Shown: positions 1 to 5,687, numbered from the stretch's first letter. The stretch is 5,687 bases of DNA from an uncultured Verrucomicrobiota bacterium (GCA_946615275.1 CAMOHV010000101.1:1-5687), one strand, 5' to 3'. Made by a program: numbers and translations. The notes: generated by a model not told the origin, from the letters alone.

Positions 1-1112
1 AATTCCCAGCTGGGGGCGTCGGGCGATTCCACGGCGGCGGCCTCGGCGACGCGGTAGCCCGGAATCCACAGGACTGTGGACGTGCCGGCGAGCGCCAGGA
101 CCGGCAGCGAGCGGCGCACGGAAGGCGGCACCTTGGCCGTCACGAAGACGTCCTGCAGCTTGCGGGCCCTGCCGTCCATGCCGGTGGGTGAGATTCTGTC
201 GCCCTCGCGCCAGGGGCGCAGCTCGAGCGATTTGCCGGCGAGGAATCTTCTGCTCAGGCGGCAGGACGCGGGAAGGACTCCGATGGCGGCTGGCGTGCGC
301 GTGAAGCCGGTTGACGGGCGGATGACGAGCTTGTAGTTCGCGGGCGGCGGAGGGGGGGAGGGAATTGAGAATTGAGAATTGAGAATTGAGAATTGGGAAT
401 TGGGGATTGGGCATTGGGGGGATTCGGAGGGGAGAGTCAGGTCGCCGCGGAGGATCGCGGCGGATTTACAGAGATGCTCGGTTATGCGCGGGTCGAAATT
501 TGCCTTGAGCCAGGGGAGGATCACGCGGCGCACCTTGTTGCGGGGGATTGAGGTGTCTGCGTTCGTGGAGTCCTCGCGCCAGGGGATGCCGTGGAGGGTG
601 AGATATTCGCGGAGCTGGGAGTCGCGGATGTCGAGGAGCGGGCGGATGAAGACGATGGGGAGAAGTTCGCCGCGGGGGCCGGCGGGGACGGAGATGCGGG
701 AGATGCGCTTGAGCCCGGCGAGGCCGACGGGGCCGGAGCCGCGGGCGAGGCGGAGGAGGAAGGTCTCGGCCACGTCGTCGGCGTGGTGGCCGGTGGCGAT
801 GGCGTCGAGCTTGAGGCGGCGGGTCATGCGCGCGAAGAAGGCGAGGCGTTCACGTCGGGCGGCCATCTCGATGGATTCGCCTTTGCGGCGGACGATCGAG
901 AGGCGGGTGGAGTGGAATGGGAGGCCGAACTGTCGGGAGAGCGAGCGGACGAATCGGGCGTCTGAGGCGGAGTCGGGGCGGATGGCGTGGTCGACGTGGA
1001 GGACCTCGGCGTCGAAGTTGAGTTCGCGGCGGCAGGAGGCGAGGAGGGCGAGGAGGGCGGTGGAGTCCGCCCCGCCGGAGACGGCGATGCCGATTCTGCG
1101 TTTCGTTGGCAT
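1..1112 (-). CDS. tilS: tRNA(Ile)-lysidine synthetase TilS (3' end outside window)
   Basis: TilS is the cytoplasmic ATP-dependent enzyme that joins lysine to C34 of the CAU-anticodon tRNA-Ile, making lysidine so that the tRNA reads AUA. The 370 complete residues visible show the N-type ATP pyrophosphatase PP-loop SGGADS (12-17), HVDHAIR (39-45), GHHADDVAET followed by LLRLARGSG (about 108-127), the RPLLDIR and DSTN segments, and RNKVRR (191-196). The C-terminal TilS domain begins near residue 299 (LRPWREGDR) and continues through KLQDVFVTAKVP to VLWIPGYR. The stop lies beyond position 1, but nearly all of the family's usual length is present. The ATG at 1112 directly precedes the PP-loop strand; its upstream sequence (CCCTGGA) is a poor ribosome site, so translation may be coupled to thrC, which ends 12 nt upstream. 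Unusual: after AAILRGD (about 218-224) the expected connecting helical segment is short and is replaced by repeat-coded low-complexity sequence (232-257). Identification is firm from the motifs; activity of this variant is inferred. Confidence 0.96.
   Translation of the reverse strand, partial: MPTKRRIGIAVSGGADSTALLALLASCRRELNFDAEVLHVDHAIRPDSASDARFVRSLSRQFGLPFHSTRLSIVRRKGESIEMAARRERLAFFARMTRRLKLDAIATGHHADDVAETFLLRLARGSGPVGLAGLKRISRISVPAGPRGELLPIVFIRPLLDIRDSQLREYLTLHGIPWREDSTNADTSIPRNKVRRVILPWLKANFDPRITEHLCKSAAILRGDLTLPSESPQCPIPNSQFSILNSQFSIPSPPPPPANYKLVIRPSTGFTRTPAAIGVLPASCRLSRRFLAGKSLELRPWREGDRISPTGMDGRARKLQDVFVTAKVPPSVRRSLPVLALAGTSTVLWIPGYRVAEAAAVESPDAPSWE
362..417. repeat. Heptanucleotide tandem repeat inside tilS
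   Basis: Eight consecutive 7-bp units read on the + strand as GAATTGA four times, GAATTGG twice, then GGATTGG and GCATTGG. Three units equal 21 nt, so the array codes a 7-residue period (QFSILNS) on the tilS strand and carries no stop in that orientation. It codes TilS residues of about 232-251 and is followed by a proline run (five consecutive Pro, 253-257). It lies between the catalytic domain and the C-terminal domain. The units decay toward the 417 end, which suggests an older and a more recently expanded side (inference). Confidence 0.93.
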
Positions 1113-1124
1113 TCCAGGGGGGCG

Positions 1125-2534
1125 TCAGCGGAAGAATGCGCGTACGGCGTCGTCGATGCCGGAGATGTCCACCACGGTCTTCTGCGTGACGGGGGCGGTC
1201 TCCAGGGCGGCGAATGAGGGGGGAGGGGCGTCGAGGATGTCGGCGCCGAATGCGCGGAGGCATGTCTCCGGGAATTTGTACGGGGTGGCTGTCGCGGCCA
1301 CGACGCATGGGACGCCGTCCCTGGGGAGGGAGAGCTTGCGGGCTACGGCGGTGGCGACGGCTGTGTGGGGATCCAGGATGTATCCGGCGGCGGAGTGCAT
1401 CCGGCGCATCTCGGCCTCGGTCTCCTCGGGGGTGGCGAAGGCGGCGGAGAACTCATCCTGGAGGCGCGCGAACGCGGAGGGGGAGAGCGTGTAGCGGCCC
1501 GTGGCGGCGAAGTCGTCCATGAGGCGCTTCGTCTCGGCGCAGGCCTTTTCGGGGTCCTCTGCGCCGCCGTTCAGGAGCCAGAGGAGGCGTTCGACGTTAG
1601 AGGACTTGCGGATGTCCATCGAGGGGGAGTTCGTGACGGTGAACCTGTCGCCGGGGTCGTAGGTGCCGGTGGCGATGAAGCGGGCGAGGACGTCGTTCAC
1701 GTTGGAGGCGCAGACGAGGCGGCGGATCGGCGCGCCGAGGAGCTTGGCGTAGAGGGCGGCGAGGATGTTGCCGAAGTTGCCGGACGGCACGACCACGTCC
1801 ATCTCGCCCTTCGCGGCGGCGGCGTGAAGGTAGTAGCCGATCTGCGGGACGAGGCGGCCGATGTTGATGGAGTTGGCGCTGGAGAGGAACACGCCGGCGG
1901 ACTCCGCCTCGGCGCGGATGGCGGGGGAGGAGAAGATGCGCTTCACGGCGGCCTGGGCGTCGTCGAAGTTGCCGCGGATCGCGATGGCGTGGACGTTCGG
2001 CGCGGAGGGGGTTGTCATCTGCAGGCGCTGGATGCGCGAGGTGCCGGTGGCGGGGAAGAGGACGGCGATCTCGATGCCGGGGACGCCCGCGAAGCCGGCC
2101 ATCGCGGCGGAGCCGGTGTCGCCGCTCGTGGCGGTTAGGATGAGGACCTTGCGGGCTGAGGAGCGCTCGCGCGCGGCGGCGGACATGAGGACGGGGAGGA
2201 CGGAGAGCGCGACGTCCTTGAAGGCGCCGGTGGGGCCGTGGAAGAGCTCGAGGATCTCGAGGCCGTCGGCGTGGACGATCGGGATGGGCGCGGCGGCGGG
2301 GAACTTCGAGAGAAGGTTCCCGACGGCGTCTTCGCGGAGGGATTCGGGGAGGTCGTCGAAGAACGTGCCGAGGGCGAGGCGCTCGGCGCCGGCGAAGTCG
2401 GAGCAGGCCTGGGCGGAGAAGATGCGCGGAAGGGCGGCGCGCGGGACGTACAGCCCGCCGTCGGGCGCGAGGCCGCGGAGGATGGATGCGAGCGAGTCGC
2501 TGTCGGAGACTGAGCGTGTGCTGGTGAATCTCAT
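1125..2534 (-). CDS. thrC: Threonine synthase
   Basis: This is the PLP-dependent enzyme that converts O-phosphohomoserine to threonine and phosphate (EC 4.2.3.1), the last step of threonine biosynthesis, in the cytoplasm. The 469-residue product starts with the typical RFTSTRS strand (compare KYISTRG in enteric ThrC) and has DGGLYVP (25-31). HGPTGAFKD (99-107) contains the PLP lysine K106. TATSGDTGSAA (134-144), the PSGNFGN phosphate-binding glycine loop (250-256), SNVND (277-281) and the DPHTAVA segment (388-394) follow. Length and motif order fit the enterobacterial-type (about 430 aa) class rather than the shorter Bacillus type. The ATG at 2534 has AAGGA (2544-2540) five bases upstream and a strong -10 box further up. 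Threonine synthase is clear; no other threonine or homoserine genes are adjacent in the window, but tilS follows after 12 nt. Confidence 0.97.
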   Translation of the reverse strand: MRFTSTRSVSDSDSLASILRGLAPDGGLYVPRAALPRIFSAQACSDFAGAERLALGTFFDDLPESLREDAVGNLLSKFPAAAPIPIVHADGLEILELFHGPTGAFKDVALSVLPVLMSAAARERSSARKVLILTATSGDTGSAAMAGFAGVPGIEIAVLFPATGTSRIQRLQMTTPSAPNVHAIAIRGNFDDAQAAVKRIFSSPAIRAEAESAGVFLSSANSINIGRLVPQIGYYLHAAAAKGEMDVVVPSGNFGNILAALYAKLLGAPIRRLVCASNVNDVLARFIATGTYDPGDRFTVTNSPSMDIRKSSNVERLLWLLNGGAEDPEKACAETKRLMDDFAATGRYTLSPSAFARLQDEFSAAFATPEETEAEMRRMHSAAGYILDPHTAVATAVARKLSLPRDGVPCVVAATATPYKFPETCLRAFGADILDAPPPSFAALETAPVTQKTVVDISGIDDAVRAFFR

Positions 2535-2539
2535 GGTGG

Positions 2540-2544
2540 TCCTT
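2540..2544 (-). promoter_or_regulatory. Ribosome binding site of thrC
   Basis: AAGGA on the minus strand, five bases before the ATG at 2534. It fixes the thrC start and rules out the next in-frame candidates inside the conserved N terminus. Confidence 0.8.
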
Positions 2545-2559
2545 GTTGTTGGGGTGGAT

Positions 2560-2588
2560 ATTATAACATTTTTTGCGTTTTCAGGTTG
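2560..2588 (-). promoter_or_regulatory. Promoter of the thrC-tilS unit
   Basis: On the minus strand a perfect TATAAT lies at 2565-2560, preceded by TGT (extended -10 type TGn). At a 17-bp spacing the -35 position (2588-2583) reads CAACCT, which is a poor match, so the extended -10 probably carries the activity. Predicted transcription start is about 2553, giving a leader of only about 20 nt with no room for a threonine-type attenuator peptide. Sigma-70 consensus is assumed to apply in this lineage. Confidence 0.68.
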
Positions 2589-2614
2589 CGGAAAACGGCT
2601 TAAAATGGTATGAT
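2586..2614 (+). promoter_or_regulatory. Promoter of the secreted-protein operon
   Basis: TTGCGG (2586-2591), exactly 17 bp, then TATGAT (2609-2614): a good sigma-70-like pair in the only AT-rich stretch of the window. Predicted start is near 2621, giving a leader of about 110 nt before the ATG at 2734. The -35 box overlaps the -35 position of the opposing thrC promoter. The call rests on sequence match and position only. Confidence 0.58.
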
Positions 2615-2660
2615 TTTTTATTGGCGCCGCCCGGCAACGGCACGATTCTGAGTTTCAAGT

Positions 2661-2681
2661 GAATTGGGAATTGAGAATCGA
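2661..2681. repeat. Second copy of the GAATTG heptad repeat, in the operon leader
   Basis: Three 7-bp units, GAATTGG, GAATTGA and GAATCGA, belonging to the same repeat type as the array inside tilS about 2.2 kb away. It lies in the untranslated leader between the + promoter and the first gene of the operon. No open frame or obvious hairpin explains it. Confidence 0.75.
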
Positions 2682-2722
2682 AGGGCGATCCCAGTGCAAT
2701 CAGGACAACAAGACAACAGAGC

Positions 2723-2728
2723 AAGGAG
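2723..2728 (+). promoter_or_regulatory. Ribosome binding site deciding the start at 2734/2737
   Basis: AAGGAG lies five bases before ATG 2734 and eight before ATG 2737. It places the start here rather than at the in-frame GTG 2659, which would add 25 polar residues, coded partly by repeat DNA, in front of a good signal peptide. Confidence 0.83.
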
Positions 2729-2733
2729 AGCAG

Positions 2734-3423
2734 ATGATGGAAAAGAGCTGTCGATGGGTTTTGGGGCCCGCGATGATTGCGTTCGCCGCGATGTCTGCGG
2801 CGGGGGCGGTCTCGGTCAACTACCGCGACCCCGGCGACGGAAGGGCGTGGGCGGTTGTGTTCGACGCGGCGGAGCCGCTTGTTTGGCAATGGGAGGAGGG
2901 GGCCGTGTCGGCCACGCTGTCGGCCTCCAACATCGCCACGCGCGCGGTGTCGGTCTCCGCGCCGGTGGCGCGCGGCGCCGCGCCCGACGGATCGTGCGCG
3001 ATTCCGCTCTCGGGCGAGGGGCAGCAGGTGCTGGACGTGACGCTCGCGCAGTCGGACGGCGCGTCCGTGATATCGGAGAAGACCGTGCGGCTGTTGGTGG
3101 GGAATTCGTCGGTTGTTTACGGCGACGCTGCCGGCAAGCCGTTCAGGAACGTGGTGGACGCGCGGGTGTATCCGTGGTCGGACAGATGGGCCGAGGAGTC
3201 CGAGGGCGCTTCCGCCGCCACGCTCTCCACCGCCGTGAAGGACGGCGCGGCGATCGGGTCGTGGGCGCTTCCCGCGACGGGAGGGTATGGCGTCCTTTCG
3301 CCGAAGACGTCCTTCGGCGGCGTGAAGGGGCAGGTGACGGCGGAGCTCTCCTTCGACGGCGTGGTCCGCTGGACCGCCGAGCTTTTCATGGAGAGCCTCG
3401 GCACGGCGATCTTGTTCAGATGA
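2734..3423 (+). CDS. Secreted protein of unknown function, first gene of the FGE-like operon
   Basis: I do not recognise this family. The 229-residue product (228 from the second ATG) begins with a convincing signal peptide: a short charged start (MMEKSCR), a hydrophobic core (about 8-20), and an AGA site giving predicted signal peptidase I cleavage after A25, just before VSVNYRD. The mature part is rich in Val, Ser, Ala, Thr and Gly with alternating hydrophobic strands and has no transmembrane segment, suggesting two beta-sandwich-like halves (roughly 26-125 and 126-229); this is inference from composition. No catalytic motif is visible and the mature part has a single cysteine, in GSCAIP. 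It is the promoter-proximal gene, ten bases upstream of the next gene, so it is probably co-expressed with the two FGE-fold proteins and may act with them at the cell envelope. Strong bias to G/C-ending codons supports real coding. Confidence 0.86.
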   Translation: MMEKSCRWVLGPAMIAFAAMSAAGAVSVNYRDPGDGRAWAVVFDAAEPLVWQWEEGAVSATLSASNIATRAVSVSAPVARGAAPDGSCAIPLSGEGQQVLDVTLAQSDGASVISEKTVRLLVGNSSVVYGDAAGKPFRNVVDARVYPWSDRWAEESEGASAATLSTAVKDGAAIGSWALPATGGYGVLSPKTSFGGVKGQVTAELSFDGVVRWTAELFMESLGTAILFR

Positions 3424-3428
3424 GGGGG
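3422..3428 (+). promoter_or_regulatory. Ribosome binding site overlapping the upstream stop
   Basis: GAGGGGG overlaps the TGA at 3421-3423 and lies five bases before the ATG at 3434. It is a weaker match than the AAGGAG sites of the flanking genes, which hints at translational coupling. Confidence 0.6.
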
Positions 3429-3433
3429 AAATC

Positions 3434-4825
3434 ATGAAGAAACCAGCATTGACGATTCTTTGCATGGCCGGCGCGCTTGCGGCGTGCGCCGCGACGGACT
3501 GCCCCATCTCGGTGCGCCAGAACTGGCCCTGGGATGGCCGTGTGTTCATCGACGTGACGATGCCCGAGGGCACGAACGACGTCGAGCTCGTCGCCAAGTT
3601 CGACAACGACGGCGCCCATTACGAGACCGTTCTCGCATACGGCGCAGGGCTCTCGGCTTCGCCGTTCAGCATCACAGGCGGGGTGCATCGCCTCGTGTGG
3701 GACCCGGCGGCGAGCGGGCATCAGGGGGCGATCAGCTCGCTCAGCATCTCCGCGAAGGCGTATACGCCGGCGGAGAGGGCGTGGCTTGTGATAGACGTCA
3801 AGACGGGCGCGAGCGAATACGTGGCCCTCGGCGACGAGCCGAAGGACGCCAACGGCAAGCCCTGGCAGGACACCATGTACAAGAGGGATAAGATGGTGTT
3901 CCGCCGCATCCCCGCCGGGACGTTCACGCGCGGCTACACTGATGCGGAGAAGGCGTATCTCAAGGGGCTGGACGAAGAATTGGGCCTCGACCCGAGCAAG
4001 GCAAGCACAATGCTGTCTGCGAAGGAGACGACGCTCACGAGCGACTACTACATCTCCATATACCAGACGACGCGCGCCCAGGTCGCTCGCATCATGGATG
4101 TGCCGACGTCCAACGGCTATTACAACCAAGACACGCCGGACGCAGGTCAGATGTTCGCTGCGGGACACGTCTGCTTCCAGCGCGGCAGCAACATCGTGGA
4201 AGGAATCAACTGGCCGCAGACCAAGTTCGCGGTTACGCCTACGTCCATCATCGGAAAGTTCCGCCAGCGCTGCGGCAACCGCTTCTGGATCGACCTCCCC
4301 ACCTGCGCCCAGTGGCACAAGGCGGCGCGGCCCGACGCGCAGTGGCTTTGGTACGACACCTCCGCATATCCTGGCGGCATGGCCGGCGGCGTGGTCGGCG
4401 ATTCGCTCGCCACCATCACCAACTTGATCTCCAAAATCTCCGACGGGTACAGACGCAAATATGGTGGTGGAACCGGTGAGTATTCGCCCCCAGACATCCC
4501 CGGAACGTATCTGCCCAACTCGTACGGACTCTATGACCTCGTGGGCAGCCGCCCGGACCTTCTGCTGGACAAGTGGGACGCAGCAGAATCTGCTTCGAAC
4601 TCGGCCGGCGTGGATCCAGTGGGGATCACCACTGTGAACTACAATTATCGTATGGCTGGCAACAGCTTCAGCAACACGGGGCGAATCACAAACTGGTCTA
4701 TATGCTTTGCTGGCAGGTTCGCGTCAGACGATTCCCAGAAATCGTCGAACGAGCACTGCTATCGCTATGTGATCCATCTCAATCCGCCGCAGAGCTTCGG
4801 CGGGAAGTGGGTGAACGAGGAATAA
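3434..4825 (+). CDS. Putative lipoprotein: beta module plus degenerate FGE/SUMF1-fold domain
   Basis: 463 residues. Residues 1-18 form a signal sequence ending in LAAC, a good lipobox with C18 as the lipidated residue (cleavage by signal peptidase I nearby is possible). Residues of about 25-110 form a small beta module opening with RQNWPWDGRVFIDV and ending near HRLVWDP. After a linker (WLVIDV, 117-122) the FGE/SUMF1 fold starts at MVFRRIPAGTF (154-164), continues with DYYISIYQTTRAQ (204-216), NIVEGINWP (253-261), FWIDLPTCAQWHKAAR (284-299) and LPNSYGLYDLVG (360-371). The usual GNVWEW is replaced by GSRPDLLLDKW, RGGSW by MAGNSF, and the end reads CYRYVIHL instead of GFR. The paired catalytic cysteines of true FGE are not evident (one Cys in ICFAGR). 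Sulfatase activation is therefore unlikely; a ligand-binding role on the C-type-lectin-like fold is an inference. Codon use shifts in the last quarter. It is a paralogue of the next gene. Confidence 0.88.
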   Translation: MKKPALTILCMAGALAACAATDCPISVRQNWPWDGRVFIDVTMPEGTNDVELVAKFDNDGAHYETVLAYGAGLSASPFSITGGVHRLVWDPAASGHQGAISSLSISAKAYTPAERAWLVIDVKTGASEYVALGDEPKDANGKPWQDTMYKRDKMVFRRIPAGTFTRGYTDAEKAYLKGLDEELGLDPSKASTMLSAKETTLTSDYYISIYQTTRAQVARIMDVPTSNGYYNQDTPDAGQMFAAGHVCFQRGSNIVEGINWPQTKFAVTPTSIIGKFRQRCGNRFWIDLPTCAQWHKAARPDAQWLWYDTSAYPGGMAGGVVGDSLATITNLISKISDGYRRKYGGGTGEYSPPDIPGTYLPNSYGLYDLVGSRPDLLLDKWDAAESASNSAGVDPVGITTVNYNYRMAGNSFSNTGRITNWSICFAGRFASDDSQKSSNEHCYRYVIHLNPPQSFGGKWVNEE

Positions 4826-4830
4826 GGAGG
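4824..4830 (+). promoter_or_regulatory. Ribosome binding site of the third operon gene
   Basis: AAGGAGG, a near-perfect anti-SD match, shares two bases with the TAA of the upstream gene and lies six bases before the ATG at 4837. It firmly sets the start of the third gene and supports co-translation. Confidence 0.85.
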
Positions 4831-4836
4831 CCAATC

Positions 4837-5687
4837 ATGAAGGGCATTTTTTCTGTGGTTGTGGCAGTCGGCGCGTTCTGCGTCCTTGGAGAGATGACGG
4901 CTAAGACTGCGTGGACGCAGCGCTGGCCGTGGGACACGAAGGTGGACATCGACTTCACGCTCTCCGGCGGCGCGAAGTGCGACGTGGCCGTGACGGCGTC
5001 CTTCACGACGAACGGCGTGGCCGGGACCGTGGACCTGGAGCGCGCCGGTGCGGAGGGCGACTTCTGGGAGCTGGAGCCGGGCATCCACCACCTCGTGTGG
5101 GATCCGGCCGCGGCAGGGCTCGACGTGGCAGAGATCAAGGACTTCGCAGTGACGGTGACGCCGGTCGAGAACGCCGCCGCCGCGCGCAGGTGGCTAGTGC
5201 TGTCGCTCGGCGACGGCACCTGGGAGTATCGGGCCGACGAGCCCGACGGCGGTTGGGGCGACGAATACAAGACAGCCAAGATGGTCTTCCGCCGCATCCC
5301 CGCAGGCCCGTTCACGTCCGGGCTCTCCAGCGAGGAGGCGGCGTATCTCGACGCCGCCGACGACCGATCCAACCAGTACTGCCTCGAAAAGAAGACGCGG
5401 ACGATCACGCACGACTACTACATCGCCATCTACAAGACCACAGCCGGGCAGCATGCGCGCGTGCTGAACGCGTCGGCCACGAGCACGGACAAGACGCCGC
5501 ACATCAATTCAAGCGTGTACTATCCCTACCTTCGCGGCTCGAACAACGTCGACAACATCAACTGGCCCACGACGCGCTTCGCGGTGAAGAAGGGCAGCAT
5601 CATCGACACGTTCCGATCCCGCTTCGGCAACCGCTTCTGGATCGACCTCCCCACGAGCGCGCAGTGGGAGAAGGCCGCGCGCGGCGG
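4837..5687 (+). CDS. Secreted FGE/SUMF1-fold paralogue (cut by the right edge)
   Basis: 283 complete residues are visible; the frame is open to the end of the window. The N terminus (MKGIFSVVVAVGAFCVLG) is a hydrophobic export signal without a proper lipobox, unlike the preceding paralogue. Next come the same beta module with TQRWPWDTKVDID (27-39) and HHLVWDPAA (84-92), the linker RWLVLSL (118-124), and the FGE-fold start MVFRRIPAGPF (149-159). These are followed by THDYYIAIYKTTAGQHARVL (191-210), LRGSNNVDNINWP (232-244) and FGNRFWIDLPTSAQWEKAARGG ending at the edge. The last segment is closer to the family norm (AQWEKAARGG) than the equivalent of the preceding gene. The missing C-terminal part would hold the GNVWEW/RGGSW region, so catalytic status cannot be judged. 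It starts 11 nt after the upstream stop. Probably an envelope or secreted protein; substrate or partner unknown. Confidence 0.87.
   Translation, partial: MKGIFSVVVAVGAFCVLGEMTAKTAWTQRWPWDTKVDIDFTLSGGAKCDVAVTASFTTNGVAGTVDLERAGAEGDFWELEPGIHHLVWDPAAAGLDVAEIKDFAVTVTPVENAAAARRWLVLSLGDGTWEYRADEPDGGWGDEYKTAKMVFRRIPAGPFTSGLSSEEAAYLDAADDRSNQYCLEKKTRTITHDYYIAIYKTTAGQHARVLNASATSTDKTPHINSSVYYPYLRGSNNVDNINWPTTRFAVKKGSIIDTFRSRFGNRFWIDLPTSAQWEKAARG

Noticed and set aside
1..400. tilS as a frameshifted pseudogene because of the repeat
   Set aside because: The frame stays open across the array and proline run and resumes the TilS C-terminal motifs in frame.
362..417. CRISPR array
   Set aside because: Units are 7 bp and contiguous, with no spacers.
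379..1494. Long + strand open frame across tilS and thrC (plus others through 2613)
   Set aside because: It is antisense to two genes with unmistakable family motifs, has Arg/Ser-rich low-quality translation, and begins in the heptad repeat.
2615..2660. Rho-independent terminator near the T-run at 2614-2619 and GC-rich segment
   Set aside because: The T-run precedes the GC-rich part on the + strand, and on the minus strand the GC-rich part is followed by an A-run, so neither orientation gives hairpin plus U-tract.
2659..2733. GTG at 2659 as an upstream start of the first + operon gene
   Set aside because: It has no ribosome site, would translate the heptad repeat, and would add polar residues before a good signal peptide; AAGGAG at 2723-2728 supports the ATG at 2734 or 2737.
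2581..3606. 341-codon minus-strand open frame covering the divergent region
   Set aside because: It runs through the promoter region and antisense to the signal-peptide gene, with no ribosome site or recognisable motif.
3416..4318. 300-codon minus-strand open frame opposite the FGE-like gene
   Set aside because: High GC third positions leave few stops on the antisense strand; the translation is Arg/Val/His-rich with no motif, and the + frame carries a signal sequence, ribosome site and paralogy.
4580..4825. Variable region of a diversity-generating retroelement
   Set aside because: No template repeat, reverse transcriptase or accessory gene is in the window; kept only as one possible cause of the codon shift.

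Overview
The window is GC-rich bacterial DNA with two divergent transcription units that meet in a short AT-rich region (about 2535-2733). The organism is probably a gut or rumen member of the Kiritimatiellota, or a neighbouring PVC lineage such as Lentisphaerota/Verrucomicrobiota. This rests mainly on the style of the two secreted FGE/SUMF1-fold proteins: an N-terminal 'RQ(R/N)WPW...VDID' beta module, a linker of the type 'WLV(I/L)...EYK', 'RRIPAGTF', and 'DLPT.AQW.KAAR'. I recall this architecture as a large family in those genomes. No rRNA or other marker gene is present, so the placement is an inference.

Minus strand, 2534 to 1: thrC (threonine synthase, complete) is followed after 12 nt by tilS (tRNA-Ile lysidine synthetase, running off the left edge close to its C terminus). 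They look co-transcribed from a promoter with a perfect TATAAT box at 2565-2560. In tilS, the segment where the connecting helical domain would be expected is instead coded by a heptanucleotide tandem repeat (GAATTGA/GAATTGG on the + strand) plus a proline run. The same heptad occurs three more times in the leader of the opposite operon.

Plus strand, 2734 to 5687: three closely spaced genes, with gaps of 10 and 11 nt, encode exported proteins. The first (229 aa) has a signal peptide and no domain I recognise. The second (463 aa, putative lipoprotein) and third (cut by the right edge) are paralogues: signal sequence, small beta module, then a formylglycine-generating-enzyme (FGE/SUMF1) fold. 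The complete copy has lost the usual FGE signatures (GNVWEW, RGGSW, paired catalytic cysteines), so it is probably a binding or structural protein rather than an oxidase. The last quarter of this gene also has a visibly different codon composition.

The two sides are functionally unrelated: housekeeping amino acid/tRNA modification genes on the left, an accessory cell-envelope operon on the right. No RNA genes, insertion sequences, CRISPR array or convincing terminator were seen. Apart from the 199-bp divergent region, essentially all of the window is coding.
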